64,000 nt of DNA from Metallyticus violacea (GCA_030762175.1 JAUJEO010000019.1:6516001-6580000); one strand, 5' to 3'. Shown: positions 1-11,123, counted from the stretch's first letter. Notes: generated from the letters alone by a model not told the origin. A program made the numbers and translations.

Positions 1-278
1 AAGCATATTATGCGCAAAGAATCTCGAAAAGAAAAAAATTTTTTTTCGAAGTTTGGAAACTTCCTTAGAATCACTTTTTTTCCATTCTTATTTGATATAA
101 CTTGTTCTCTTTTATTATACTTGTTTGATAGCCTTAGACAAGCATATTATGCGCAAAGAATCTCCAAAAGAAAAAAATTTTTTTTCGAAGTTTGGAAACT
201 TCGTTAGAATCACTTTTTTTCCGTTCTTATTTCAGATTACTGGTTCTCTTTCATTATACTAGTTTGATAGCCTCAGAC

Positions 279-417
279 AAGCATATTATGCGCAAAGAAT
301 CTCGAAAAGAAAAAAATTTTTTTTCGAAGTTTGGAAACTTCGTTAGAATCACTTTTTTTCCGTTCTTATTTGAGATAACTGGTTCTCTTTCATTATACTA
401 GTTTGATAGCCTCAGAC
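279..417 (+). repeat. Reference monomer, type C (consensus copy)
   Basis: This copy matches what I judge to be the consensus and serves as a map for the rest. Positions within the monomer: TGCGCA 11-16; CTCGAAAAG 23-31; A7 32-38; T8 39-46; inverted repeat CGAAGTTTGGAAACTTCG 47-64; TTAGAATCAC 65-74 running into T7 at 75-81; CCGTTCTTATTTGAGATAAC 82-101; TGGTTCTCTTTC 102-113; TATACTAG 117-124; GCCTCAGAC 131-139. It contains five CpG sites, at 13, 25, 47, 63 and 83. Type C is defined by GAGATAACTGG with CTAG. The phase chosen for the monomer start is arbitrary. Confidence 0.95.
325..342. other. Conserved 18-bp inverted repeat (dyad) in the monomer
   Basis: CGAAGTTTGGAAACTTCG has perfect 8-bp arms around a central GG. 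It is present with little change in most type B, C and D monomers, and with a mismatched outer pair (ending TTCC) in type A. A second possible hairpin just upstream pairs TCGAAAA (monomer 24-30) with TTTTCGA (43-49), with one G-T mismatch in the continuing stem. The two would share CGA at 47-49 and so exclude each other. A role in protein binding or recombination is inference. Confidence 0.8.
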
Positions 418-1528
418 AAGCATATTATGCGCAAAGAATCTCGAAAAGAAAAAATTTTTTTTTCGAAGTTTGGAAACTTCCTTAGAATCACTTTTTTTCC
501 ATTCTTATTTGAGATAACTTGTTCTCTTTCATTATACTTGTTGTATAGCCTTAGACAAGCATATTATGCGCAAAGAATCTCGAAAAGAAAAAAATTTTTT
601 TTCGAAGTTTGGAAACTTCGTTAGAATCACTTTTTTTCCGTTCTTATTTAAGATTACTGGTTCTCTTTCTATATACTAGTTTGATAGCCTCAGACAAGCA
701 TATTATGCGCAAAGAATCTCGAAAAGAAAAAAAATTTTTTTCGAAGTTTGGAAACTTCCTTAGAATCACTTTTTTTCCATTCTTATTTGAGATAACTTGT
801 TCTCTTTCATTATACTTGTTTGATAGCCTTAGACAAGCATATTTTGCGCAAAGAATCTCGAAAAGAAAAAAATTTTTTTTCGAAGTTTGGAAACTTCGTT
901 AGAATCACTTTTTTTCCGTTCTTATTTAAGATTACTGGTTCTCTTTCATTATACTAGTTTGATAGCCTAAGACAAGCATATTATGCGCAAAGAATCTCGA
1001 AAAGAAAAAAATTTTTTTCGAAGTTTGGAAACTTCGTTAGAATCACTTTTTTTCCGTTCTTATTTGAGATAACTTGTTCTCTTTCATTATACTAGTTTGA
1101 TAGCCTTAGACAAGCATATTATTCGCAAAGAATCTCGAAAAGAAAAAAATTTTTTTTCGAAGTTTGGAAACTTCGTTAGAATCACTTTTTTTCCGTTCTT
1201 ATTTAAGATTACTGGTTCTCTTTCATTATACTAGTTTGATAGCCTCAGACAAGCATATTATGCGCAAAGAATCTCGAAAAGAAAAAAATTTTATTTCGAA
1301 GTTTGGAAACTTCGTTAGAATCACTTTTTTTCCGTTCTTATTTGAGATAACTGGTTCTCTTTCATTATACTAGTTTGATAGCCTCAGAAAAGCATATTAT
1401 GCGCAAAGAATCTCTAAAAGAAAAAATTTTTTTTTCGAAGTTTGGAAACTTCGTTAGAATCACTTTTTTTCCGTTCTTATTTGAGATAACTGGTTCTCTT
1501 TCATTATACTAGTTTGATAGCCTCAGAA

Positions 1529-1668
1529 AAGCATAGGTATGCGCAAAGAATCTCGAAAAGAAAAAAATTTTTTTTCGAAGTTTGGAAACTTCGTTAGAAT
1601 CACTTTTTTTCCGTTCTTATTTGAGATAACTGGTTCTCTTTCATTATACTAGTTTGATAGCCTCAGAC
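1529..1668 (+). repeat. 140-bp monomer with GCATAGGTATGC insertion
   Basis: Here GCATATTATGC is replaced by GCATAGGTATGC, one base longer, in a type C background preceded by CAGAAAAG. The form recurs as a phase marker, for example near 2,785, 4,314, 6,676, 9,459, 12,520, 17,801, 22,944, 25,731, 28,782, 33,638, 36,142, 39,197, 41,967, 45,156, 48,912, 53,774 and 57,945. Some copies also have TATGCCC for TATGCGC. Each occurrence adds 1 bp to its higher-order unit, which helps explain unit lengths that are not multiples of 139. Confidence 0.9.
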
Positions 1669-2085
1669 AAGCATATTATGCGCAAAGAATCTCGAAAAGA
1701 AAAAAATTTTTTTTCGAAGTTTGGAAACTTCCTTAGAATCACTTTTTTTCCATTCTTATTTGAGATAACTTGTTCTCTTTCATTATACTTGTTTGATAGC
1801 CTTAGACAAGCATATTATGCGCAAAGAATCTCGAAAAGAAAAAAAATTTTTTTCGAAGTTTGGAAACTTCGTTAGAATCACTTTTTTTCCGTTCTTATTT
1901 AAGATTACTGGTTCTCTTTCATTATACTAGTTTGATAGCCTCAGACAAGCATATTATGCGCGAAGAATCTCGAAAAGAAAAAAATTTTTTTTAGAAATTT
2001 GGAAACTTCGTTAGAATCACTTTTTTTCCGTTCTTATTTGAGATAACTTGTTCTCTTTCATTATACTAGTTTGATAGCCTTAGAC

Positions 2086-2224
2086 AAGCATATTATGCGC
2101 AAAGAATCTCGAAAAGAAAAAAATTTTTTTTCGAAGTTTGGAAACTTCGTTAGAATCACTTTTTTTCCGTTCTTATTTAAGATTACTGGTTCTCTTTCAT
2201 TATACTAGTTTGATAGCCTCAGAC
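2086..2224 (+). repeat. Representative type B monomer
   Basis: Type B keeps CTTCGTTAG and CCGTTC but has TTTAAGATTACTGG where the consensus has TTTGAGATAACTGG. It usually follows a type A or type D copy and precedes a type C or D copy. Variants include TTTCTATATACTAG (for example near 679, 3,598 and 5,128) and a TGGTACTC form (for example near 4,137 and 28,463). In the right-hand part of the window a sublineage with CTGTTC replaces CCGTTC. Confidence 0.9.
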
Positions 2225-2363
2225 AAGCATATTATGCGCAAAGAATCTCGAAAAGAAAAAAATTTTATTTCGAAGTTTGGAAACTTCGTTAGAATCACTT
2301 TTTTTCCGTTCTTATTTGAGATAACTGGTTCTCTTTCATTATACTAGTTTGATAGCCTCAGAC

Positions 2364-2502
2364 AAGCATATTATGCGCAAAGAATCTCGAAAAGAAAAAA
2401 ATTTTTTTTCGAAGTTTGGAAACTTCCTTAGAATCACTTTTTTTCCATTCTTATTTGAGATAACTTGTTCTCTTTCATTATACTTGTTTGATAGCCTTAG
2501 AC
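2364..2502 (+). repeat. Representative type A monomer
   Basis: Type A differs from the consensus by a linked set of changes: CTTCGTTAG becomes CTTCCTTAG, CCGTTC becomes CCATTC, AACTGG becomes AACTTG, TACTAG becomes TACTTG, and GCCTCAG becomes GCCTTAG. The set travels together through the window, so this is a true monomer lineage. It loses two of the five CpG sites and the outer base pair of the dyad. Derivatives carry TTGGATAG, TTGTATAG or GATATAAC with TTTTATTATAC. Type A usually recurs every two to five monomers and marks the phase of the higher-order units. Confidence 0.9.
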
Positions 2503-3893
2503 AAGCATATTATGCGCAAAGAATCTCGAAAAGAAAAAAATTTTTTTTCGAAGTTTGGAAACTTCGTTAGAATCACTTTTTTTCCGTTCTTATTTAAGAT
2601 TACTGGTTCTCTTTCATTATACTAGTTTGATAGCCTCATACAAGCAAACTATGCGCAAAGAATCTCTAAAAGAAAAAATTTTTTTTTCGAAGTTTGGAAA
2701 CTTCGTTAGAATCACTTTTTTTCCGTTCTTATTTGAGATAACTGGTTCTCTTTCATTATACTAGTTTGATAGCCTCAGAAAAGCATAGGTATGCCCAAAG
2801 AATCTCGAAAAGAAAAAAAATTTTTTTCGAAGTTTGGAAACTTCGTTAGAATCACTTTTTTTCCGTTCTTATTTGAGATAACTGGTTCTCTTTCATTATA
2901 CTAGTTTGATAGCCTCAGACAAGCATATTATGCGCAAAGAATCTCGAAAAGAAAAAAATTTTATTTCGAAGTTTGGAAACTTCCTTAGAATCACTTTTTT
3001 TCCATTCTTATTTGATATAACTTGTTCTCTTTTATTATACTTGTTTGATAGCCTTAGACAAGCATATTATGCGCAAAGAATCTCCAAAAGAAAAAAATTT
3101 TTTTTCGAAGTTTGGAAACTTCGTTAGAATCACTTTTTTTCCGTTCTTATTTAAGATTACTGGTTCTCTTTCATTATACTAGTTTGATAGCCTCAGACAA
3201 GCATATTATGCGCAAAGAATCTCGAAAAGAAAAAAATTTTTTTTCGAAGATTGGAAACTTCGTTAGAATCACTTTTTTTCCGTTCTTATTTGAGATAACT
3301 GGTTCTCTTTCATTATACTAGTTTGATAGCCTCAGACAAGCTAATTATGCGCAAAGAATCTCGAAAAGAAAAAAATTTTTTTTCGAAGTTTGGAAACTTC
3401 CTTAGAATCACTTTTTTTCCATTCTTATTTGAGATAACTTGTTCTCTTTCATTATACTTGTTGTATAGCCTTAGACAAGCATATTATGCGCAAAGAATCT
3501 CGAAAAGAAAAAAATTTTTTTTCGAAGTTTGGAAACTTCGTTAGAATCACTTTTTTTCCGTTCTTATTTAAGATTACTGGTTCTCTTTCTATATACTAGT
3601 TTGATAGCCTCAGACAAGCATATTATGCGCAAAGAATCTCGAAAAGAAAAAAATTTTTTTTCGAAGTTTGGAAACTTCCTTAGAATCACTTTTTTTCCAT
3701 TCTTATTTGAGATAACTTGTTCTCTTTCATTATACTTGTTTGATAGCCTTAGACAAGCATATTATGCGCAAAGAATCTCGAAAAGAAAAAAAATTTTTTT
3801 CGAAGTTTGGAAACTTCGTTAGAATCACTTTTTTTCCGTTCTTATTTAAGATTACTGGTTCTCTTTCATTATACTAGTTTGATAGCCTCAGAC

Positions 3894-4032
3894 AAGCATA
3901 TTATGCGCAAAGAATCTCGAAAAGAAAAAAATTTTTTTTCGAAGTTTGGAAACTTCGTTAGAATCACTTTTTTTCCGTTCTTATTTGAGATAACTTGTTC
4001 TCTTTCATTATACTAGTTTGATAGCCTTAGAC
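3894..4032 (+). repeat. Representative type D monomer
   Basis: Type D combines the CTTCGTTAG and CCGTTC of types B and C with the AACTTG of type A, the CTAG of types B and C, and the GCCTTAG of type A. It looks like a mosaic of the A and C lineages. It often precedes a copy with the ATTATTCGC variant in the left and middle parts of the window, as it does here at 4,033 onward. Confidence 0.85.
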
Positions 4033-5742
4033 AAGCATATTATTCGCAAAGAATCTCGAAAAGAAAAAAATTTTTTTTCGAAGTTTGGAAACTTCGTTAG
4101 AATCACTTTTTTTCCGTTCTTATTTAAGATTACTGGTACTCTTTCATTATACTAGTTTGATAGCCTCAGACAAGCATATTATGCGCAAAGAATCTCGAAA
4201 AGAAAAAAATTTTTTTTCGAAGTTTGGAAACTTCGTTAGAATCACTTTTTTTCCGTTCTTATTTGAGATAACTGGTTCTCTTTCATTATACTAGTTTGAT
4301 ATCCTCAGAAAAGCATAGGTATGCGCAAAGAATCTCGAAAAGAAAAAAATTTTTTTTCGAAGTTTGGAAACTTCGTTAGAATCACTTTTTTTCCGTTCTT
4401 ATTTGAGATAACTGGTTCTCTTTCATTATACTAGTTTGATAGCCTCAGACAAGCATATTATGCGCAAAGAATCTCGAAAAGAAAAAAATTTTTTTTCGAA
4501 GTTTGGAAACTTCCTTAGAATCACTTTTTTTCCATTCTTATTTGAGATAACTTGTTCTCTTTCATTATACTTGTTTGATAGCCTTAGACAAGCATATTAT
4601 GCGCAAAGAATCTCGAAAAGAAAAAAATTTTTTTTCGAAGTTTGGAAACTTCGTTAGAATCACTTTTTTTCCGTTCTTATTTGAGATAACTGGTTTTTTT
4701 TCATTATACTAGTTTGATAGCCTCAGACAAGCATATTATGCGCAAAGAATCTCGAAAAGAAAAAAATTTTTTTTCGAAGTTTGGAAACTTCGTTAGAATC
4801 ACTTTTTTTCCGTTCTTATTTGAGATAACTGGTTCTCTTTCATTATAATAGTTTGATAGCTTCAGAAAAGCATATGATGCGCAAAGAATCTCGAAAAGAA
4901 AAAAATTTTTTTTCGAAGTTTGGAAACTTCCTTAGAATCACTTTTTTTCCATTCTTATTTGAGATAACTTGTTCTCTTTCATTATACTTGTTGGATAGCC
5001 TTAGACAAGCATATTATGCGCAAAGAATCTCGAAAAGAAAAAAATTTTTTTTCGAAGTTTGGAAACTTCGTTAGAATCACTTTTTTTCCGTTCTTATTTA
5101 AGATTACTGGTTCTCTTTCTATATACTAGTTTGATAGCCTCAGACAAGCATATTATGCGCAAAGAATCTCGAAAAGAAAAAAATTTTTTTTCGAAGTTTG
5201 GAAACTTCCTTAGAATCACTTTTTTTCCATTCTTATTTGAGAATACTTGTTCTCTTTCATTATACTTGTTTGATAGCCTTAGACAAGCATATTATGCGCA
5301 AAGAATCTCGAAAAGAAAAAAATTTTTTTTCGAAGTTTGGAAACTTCGTTAGAATCACTTTTTTTCCGTTCTTATTTAAGATTACTGGTTCTCTTTCTTT
5401 ATACTAGTTTGATAGCCTCAGACAAGCATATTATGCGCAAAGAATCTCGAAAAGAAAAAAATTTTATTTCGAAGTTTGGAAACTTCGTTAGAATCACTTT
5501 TTTTCCGTTCTTATTTGAGATAACTGGTTCTCTTTCATTATACTAGTTTGATAGCCTCAGAAAAGCATATTATGCGCAAAGAATCTCGAAAAGAAAAAAA
5601 TTTTTTTTCGAAGTTTGGAAACTTCCTTAGAATCACTTTTTTTCCATTCTTATTTGAGATAACTTGTTCTCTTTCATTATACATGTTGGATAGCCTTAGA
5701 CAAGCATATTATGCGCAAAGAATCTCGAAAAGGAAAAATTTT

Positions 5743-8700
5743 TTTTTCGAAGTTTGGAAACTTCGTTAGAATCACTTTTTTTCCGTTCTTATTTAAGATT
5801 ACTGGTTCTCTTTCTATATACTAGTTTGATAGCCTCAGACAAGCATATTATGCGCAAAGAATCTCGAAAAGAAAAAAAATTTTTTTCGAAGTTTGGAAAC
5901 TTCCTTAGAATCACTTTTTTTCCATTCTTATTTGAGATAACTTGTTCTCTTTCATTATACTTGTTTGATAGCCTTAGACAAGCATATTTTGCGCAAAGAA
6001 TCTCGAAAAGAAAAAAATTTTTTTTCGAAGTTTGGAAACTTCGTTAGAATCACTTTTTTTCCGTTCTTATTTAAGATTACTGGTTCTCTTTCATTATACT
6101 AGTTTGATAGCCTAAGACAAGCATATTATGCGCAAAGAATCTCGAAAAGAAAAAAATTTTTTTCGAAGTTTGGAAACTTCGTTAGAATCACTTTTTTTCC
6201 GTTCTTATTTGAGATAACTTGTTCTCTTTCATTATACTAGTTTGATAGCCTTAGACAAGCATATTATTCGCAAAGAATCTCGAAAAGAAAAAAATTTTTT
6301 TTCGAAGTTTGGAAACTTCGTTAGAATCACTTTTTTTCCGTTCTTATTTAAGATTACTGGTTCTCTTTCATTATACTAGTTTGATAGCCTCAGACAAGCA
6401 TATTATGCGCAAAGAATCTCGAAAAGAAAAAAATTTTATTTCGAAGTTTGGAAACTTCGTTAGAATCACTTTTTTTCCGTTCTTATTTGAGATAACTGGT
6501 TCTCTTTCATTATACTAGTTTGATAGCCTCAGAAAAGCATATTATGCGCAAAGAATCTCTAAAAGAAAAAATTTTTTTTTCGAAGTTTGGAAACTTCGTT
6601 AGAATCACTTTTTTTCCGTTCTTATTTGAGATAACTGGTTCTCTTTCATTATACTAGTTTGATAGCCTCAGAAAAGCATAGGTATGCGCAAAGAATCTCG
6701 AAAAGAAAAAAATTTTTTTTCGAAGTTTGGAAACTTCGTTAGAATCACTTTTTTTCCGTTCTTATTTGAGATAACTGGTTCTCTTTCATTATACTAGTTT
6801 GATAGCCTCAGACAAGCATATTATGCGCAAAGAATCTCGAAAAGAAAAAAATTTTTTTTCGAAGTTTGGAAACTTCCTTAGAATCACTTTTTTTCCATTC
6901 TTATTTGAGATAACTTGTTCTCTTTCATTATACTTGTTTGATAGCCTTAGACAAGCATATTATGCGCAAAGAATCTCGAAAAGAAAAAAAATTTTTTTCG
7001 AAGTTTGGAAACTTCGTTAGAATCACTTTTTTTCCGTTCTTATTTAAGATTACTGGTTCTCTTTCATTATACTAGTTTGATAGCCTCAGACAAGCATATT
7101 ATGCGCGAAGAATCTCGAAAAGAAAAAAATTTTTTTTAGAAGTTTGGAAACTTCGTTAGAATCACTTTTTTTCCGTTCTTATTTGAGATAACTTGTTCTC
7201 TTTCATTATACTAGTTTGATAGCCTTAGACAAGCATATTATGCGCAAAGAATCTCGAAAAGAAAAAAATTTTTTTTCGAAGTTTGGAAACTTCGTTAGAA
7301 TCACTTTTTTTCCGTTCTTATTTAAGATTACTGGTTCTCTTTCATTATACTAGTTTGATAGCCTCAGACAAGCATATTATGCGCAAAGAATCTCGAAAAG
7401 AAAAAAATTTTATTTCGAAGTTTGGAAACTTCGTTAGAATCACTTTTTTTCCGTTCTTATTTGAGATAACTGGTTCTCTTTCATTATACTAGTTTGATAG
7501 CCTCAGACAAGCATATTATGCGCAAAGAATCTCGAAAAGAAAAAAATTTTTTTTCGAAGTTTGGAAACTTCCTTAGAATCACTTTTTTTCCATTCTTATT
7601 TGAGATAACTTGTTCTCTTTCATTATACTTGTTTGATAGCCTTAGACAAGCATATTATGCGCAAAGAATCTCGAAAAGAAAAAAATTTTTTTTCGAAGTT
7701 TGGAAACTTCGTTAGAATCACTTTTTTTCCGTTCTTATTTAAGATTACTGGTTCTCTTTCATTATACTAGTTTGATAGCCTCATACAAGCAAACTATGCG
7801 CAAAGAATCTCTAAAAGAAAAAATTTTTTTTTCGAAGTTTGGAAACTTCGTTAGAATCACTTTTTTTCCGTTCTTATTTGAGATAACTGGTTCTCTTTCA
7901 TTATACTAGTTTGATAGCCTCAGAAAAGCATAGGTATGCCCAAAGAATCTCGAAAAGAAAAAAAATTTTTTTCGAAGTTTGGAAACTTCGTTAGAATCAC
8001 TTTTTTTCCGTTCTTATTTGAGATAACTGGTTCTCTTTCATTATACTAGTTTGATAGCCTCAGACAAGCATATTATGCGCAAAGAATCTCGAAAAGAAAA
8101 AAATTTTATTTCGAAGTTTGGAAACTTCCTTAGAATCACTTTTTTTCCATTCTTATTTGATATAACTTGTTCTCTTTTATTATACTTGTTTGATAGCCTT
8201 AGACAAGCATATTATGCGCAAAGAATCTCCAAAAGAAAAAAATTTTTTTTCGAAGTTTGGAAACTTCGTTAGAATCACTTTTTTTCCGTTCTTATTTAAG
8301 ATTACTGGTTCTCTTTCATTATACTAGTTTGATAGCCTCAGACAAGCATATTATGCGCAAAGAATCTCGAAAAGAAAAAAATTTTTTTTCGAAGATTGGA
8401 AACTTCGTTAGAATCACTTTTTTTCCGTTCTTATTTGAGATAACTGGTTCTCTTTCATTATACTAGTTTGATAGCCTCAGACAAGCTAATTATGCGCAAA
8501 GAATCTCGAAAAGAAAAAAATTTTTTTTCGAAGTTTGGAAACTTCCTTAGAATCACTTTTTTTCCATTCTTATTTGAGATAACTTGTTCTCTTTCATTAT
8601 ACTTGTTGTATAGCCTTAGACAAGCATATTATGCGCAAAGAATCTCGAAAAGAAAAAAATTTTTTTTCGAAGTTTGGAAACTTCGTTAGAATCACTTTTT

Positions 8701-10887
8701 TTCCGTTCTTATTTAAGATTACTGGTTCTCTTTCTATATACTAGTTTGATAGCCTCAGACAAGCATATTATGCGCAAAGAATCTCGAAAAGAAAAAAATT
8801 TTTTTTCGAAGTTTGGAAACTTCCTTAGAATCACTTTTTTTCCATTCTTATTTGAGATAACTTGTTCTCTTTCATTATACTTGTTTGATAGCCTTAGACA
8901 AGCATATTATGCGCAAAGAATCTCGAAAAGAAAAAAAATTTTTTTCGAAGTTTGGAAACTTCGTTAGAATCACTTTTTTTCCGTTCTTATTTAAGATTAC
9001 TGGTTCTCTTTCATTATACTAGTTTGATAGCCTCAGACAAGCATATTATGCGCAAAGAATCTCGAAAAGAAAAAAATTTTTTTTCGAAGTTTGGAAACTT
9101 CGTTAGAATCACTTTTTTTCCGTTCTTATTTGAGATAACTTGTTCTCTTTCATTATACTAGTTTGATAGCCTTAGACAAGCATATTATTCGCAAAGAATC
9201 TCGAAAAGAAAAAAATTTTTTTTCGAAGTTTGGAAACTTCGTTAGAATCACTTTTTTTCCGTTCTTATTTAAGATTACTGGTACTCTTTCATTATACTAG
9301 TTTGATAGCCTCAGACAAGCATATTATGCGCAAAGAATCTCGAAAAGAAAAAAAATTTTTTTCGAAGTTTGGAAACTTCGTTAGAATCACTTTTTTTCCG
9401 TTCTTATTTGAGATAACTGGTTCTCTTTCATTATACTAGTTTGATATCCTCAGAAAAGCATAGGTATGCGCAAAGAATCTCGAAAAGAAAAAAATTTTTT
9501 TTCGAAGTTTGGAAACTTCGTTAGAATCACTTTTTTTCCGTTCTTATTTGAGATAACTGGTTCTCTTTCATTATACTAGTTTGATAGCCTCAGACAAGCA
9601 TATTATGCGCAAAGAATCTCGAAAAGAAAAAAATTTTTTTTCGAAGTTTGGAAACTTCCTTAGAATCACTTTTTTTCCATTCTTATTTGAGATAACTTGT
9701 TCTCTTTCATTATACTTGTTTGATAGCCTTAGACAAGCATATTATGCGCAAAGAATCTCGAAAAGAAAAAAATTTTTTTTCGAAGTTTGGAAACTTCGTT
9801 AGAATCACTTTTTTTCCGTTCTTATTTGAGATAACTGGTTTTTTTTCATTATACTAGTTTGATAGCCTCAGACAAGCATATTATGCGCAAAGAATCTCGA
9901 AAAGAAAAAAATTTTTTTTCGAAGTTTGGAAACTTCGTTAGAATCACTTTTTTTCCGTTCTTATTTGAGATAACTGGTTCTCTTTCATTATAATAGTTTG
10001 ATAGCTTCAGAAAAGCATATGATGCGCAAAGAATCTCGAAAAGAAAAAAATTTTTTTTCGAAGTTTGGAAACTTCCTTAGAATCACTTTTTTTCCATTCT
10101 TATTTGAGATAACTTGTTCTCTTTCATTATACTTGTTGGATAGCCTTAGACAAGCATATTATGCGCAAAGAATCTCGAAAAGAAAAAAATTTTTTTTCGA
10201 AGTTTGGAAACTTCGTTAGAATCACTTTTTTTCCGTTCTTATTTAAGATTACTGGTTCTCTTTCTATATACTAGTTTGATAGCCTCAGACAAGCATATTA
10301 TGCGCAAAGAATCTCGAAAAGAAAAAAATTTTTTTTCGAAGTTTGGAAACTTCCTTAGAATCACTTTTTTTCCATTCTTATTTGAGAATACTTGTTCTCT
10401 TTCATTATACTTGTTTGATAGCCTTAGACAAGCATATTATGCGCAAAGAATCTCGAAAAGAAAAAAATTTTTTTTTGAAGTTTGGAAACTTCGTTAGAAT
10501 CACTTTTTTTCCGTTCTTATTTAAGATTACTGGTTCTCTTTCTTTATACTAGTTTGATAGCCTCAGACAAGCATATTATGCGCAAAGAATCTCGAAAAGA
10601 AAAAAATTTTATTTCGAAGTTTGGAAACTTCGTTAGAATCACTTTTTTTCCGTTCTTATTTGAGATAACTGGTTCTCTTTCATTATACTAGTTTGATAGC
10701 CTCAGAAAAGCATATTATGCGCAAAGAATCTCGAAAAGAAAAAAATTTTTTTTCGAAGTTTGGAAACTTCCTTAGAATCACTTTTTTTCCATTCTTATTT
10801 GAGATAACTTGTTCTCTTTCATTATACATGTTGGATAGCCTTAGACAAGCATATTATGCGCAAAGAATCTCGAAAAGAAAAAATTTT
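5743..10887 (+). repeat. 5,145-bp higher-order unit, copy 2 (37 monomers)
   Basis: This is the tandem partner of 598-5,742. By eye it differs at only a handful of sites: an A8T7 tract near 9,351 where copy 1 has A7T8, and TTTTGAAG near 10,473 where copy 1 has TTTCGAAG. A copy-1-only GG near 5,732 precedes the junction. The last ~1 kb (from about 9,845) also serves as the start of the 5,281-bp unit that follows, so the two duplicated blocks overlap and the two duplications are separate events. Confidence 0.93.
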
Positions 10888-10985
10888 TTTTTCGAAGTTT
10901 GGAAACTTCGTTAGAATCACTTTCTTTCCGTTCTTATTTAAGATTACTGGTTCTCTTTCTATATACTAGTTTGATAGCCTCAGAC

Positions 10986-11123
10986 AAGCATATTATGCGC
11001 AAAGAATCTCGAAAAGAAAAAATTGTTTTTCGAAGTTTGGAAACTTCCTTAGAATCACTTTTTTTCCATTCTTATTTGAGATAACTTGTTCTCTTTCATT
11101 ATACTAGTTTGATAGCCTTAGAC
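10986..11123 (+). repeat. 138-bp monomer with interrupted A/T tract
   Basis: The A7T8 tract is replaced by A6-TTG-T5 (11,017-11,030), one base shorter and with a G inside the T run. The variant recurs near 14,076, 16,303 and 19,361, fixing both the 3,058-bp and 5,281-bp periods. A similar but full-length AAATTGTTTTTCG occurs independently near 58,675, 58,814 and 61,735. Confidence 0.9.

Larger units (their letters stand above)
1..597 (+). repeat. Lead-in segment, partial higher-order unit
   Basis: The first four-plus monomers resemble the stretch from 2,921 onward, a shift of 21 monomers (2,920 bp). Both begin with a type A derivative bearing GATATAAC and TTTTATTATAC, then a CTCCAAAAG copy, and later a TTGTATAG copy. 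They differ at several sites: T8 here against TTTTATTT there, and TTCAGATTAC here against TTAAGATTAC there. The left edge of the window cuts this unit. Confidence 0.8.
598..5742 (+). repeat. 5,145-bp higher-order unit, copy 1 (37 monomers)
   Basis: Every diagnostic monomer in this interval reappears 5,145 bp downstream in the same order. Examples are CATATTTTGCGC near 838 and 5,983, the short A7T7 tract near 1,011 and 6,156, the CAAACTATGC copy near 2,646 and 7,791, and GAGAATACTTG near 5,239 and 10,384. The length equals 37 x 139 plus three AGGT insertions minus one short A/T tract. Matching runs from about 598 to 5,777 against about 5,743 to 10,922, so two whole units lie in tandem. The few differences seen include AGAAATTTGG near 1,993 against AGAAGTTTGG in copy 2. 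Confidence 0.93.

Noticed and set aside
12..40. Similarity of TATTATGCGC...GAATC to what I remember of a legume centromeric satellite
   Set aside because: The shared stretch is too short and recalled from memory, with a different monomer length. It cannot support a species or family call without a database search.
117..124. TATA-like motif in CATTATACTAG as a promoter
   Set aside because: It is present in nearly every monomer in AT-rich sequence, with no linked transcript feature visible. Satellite transcription is possible but not shown by the sequence.
325..342. Rho-independent terminator (hairpin next to a T run)
   Set aside because: The T7 run comes ten bases after the dyad and the arms are AT-rich. 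The motif is in all ~460 monomers with no gene to end, and the setting looks eukaryotic.
609..902. Open frame of 97 codons, with many relatives of 61-97 codons along the + strand
   Set aside because: All are readings of the same satellite monomer in changing frames, many using TTG as start, ending at stops set by the repeat. Runs of Lys and Phe come from the A and T tracts. There is no domain, no independent promoter and no sign of coding constraint.
598..10887. Attachment sites or phage-type direct repeats at HOR ends
   Set aside because: The long direct repeats are whole HOR units whose ends lie at arbitrary, in-register points within ordinary monomers; there is no integrase or distinct core site.
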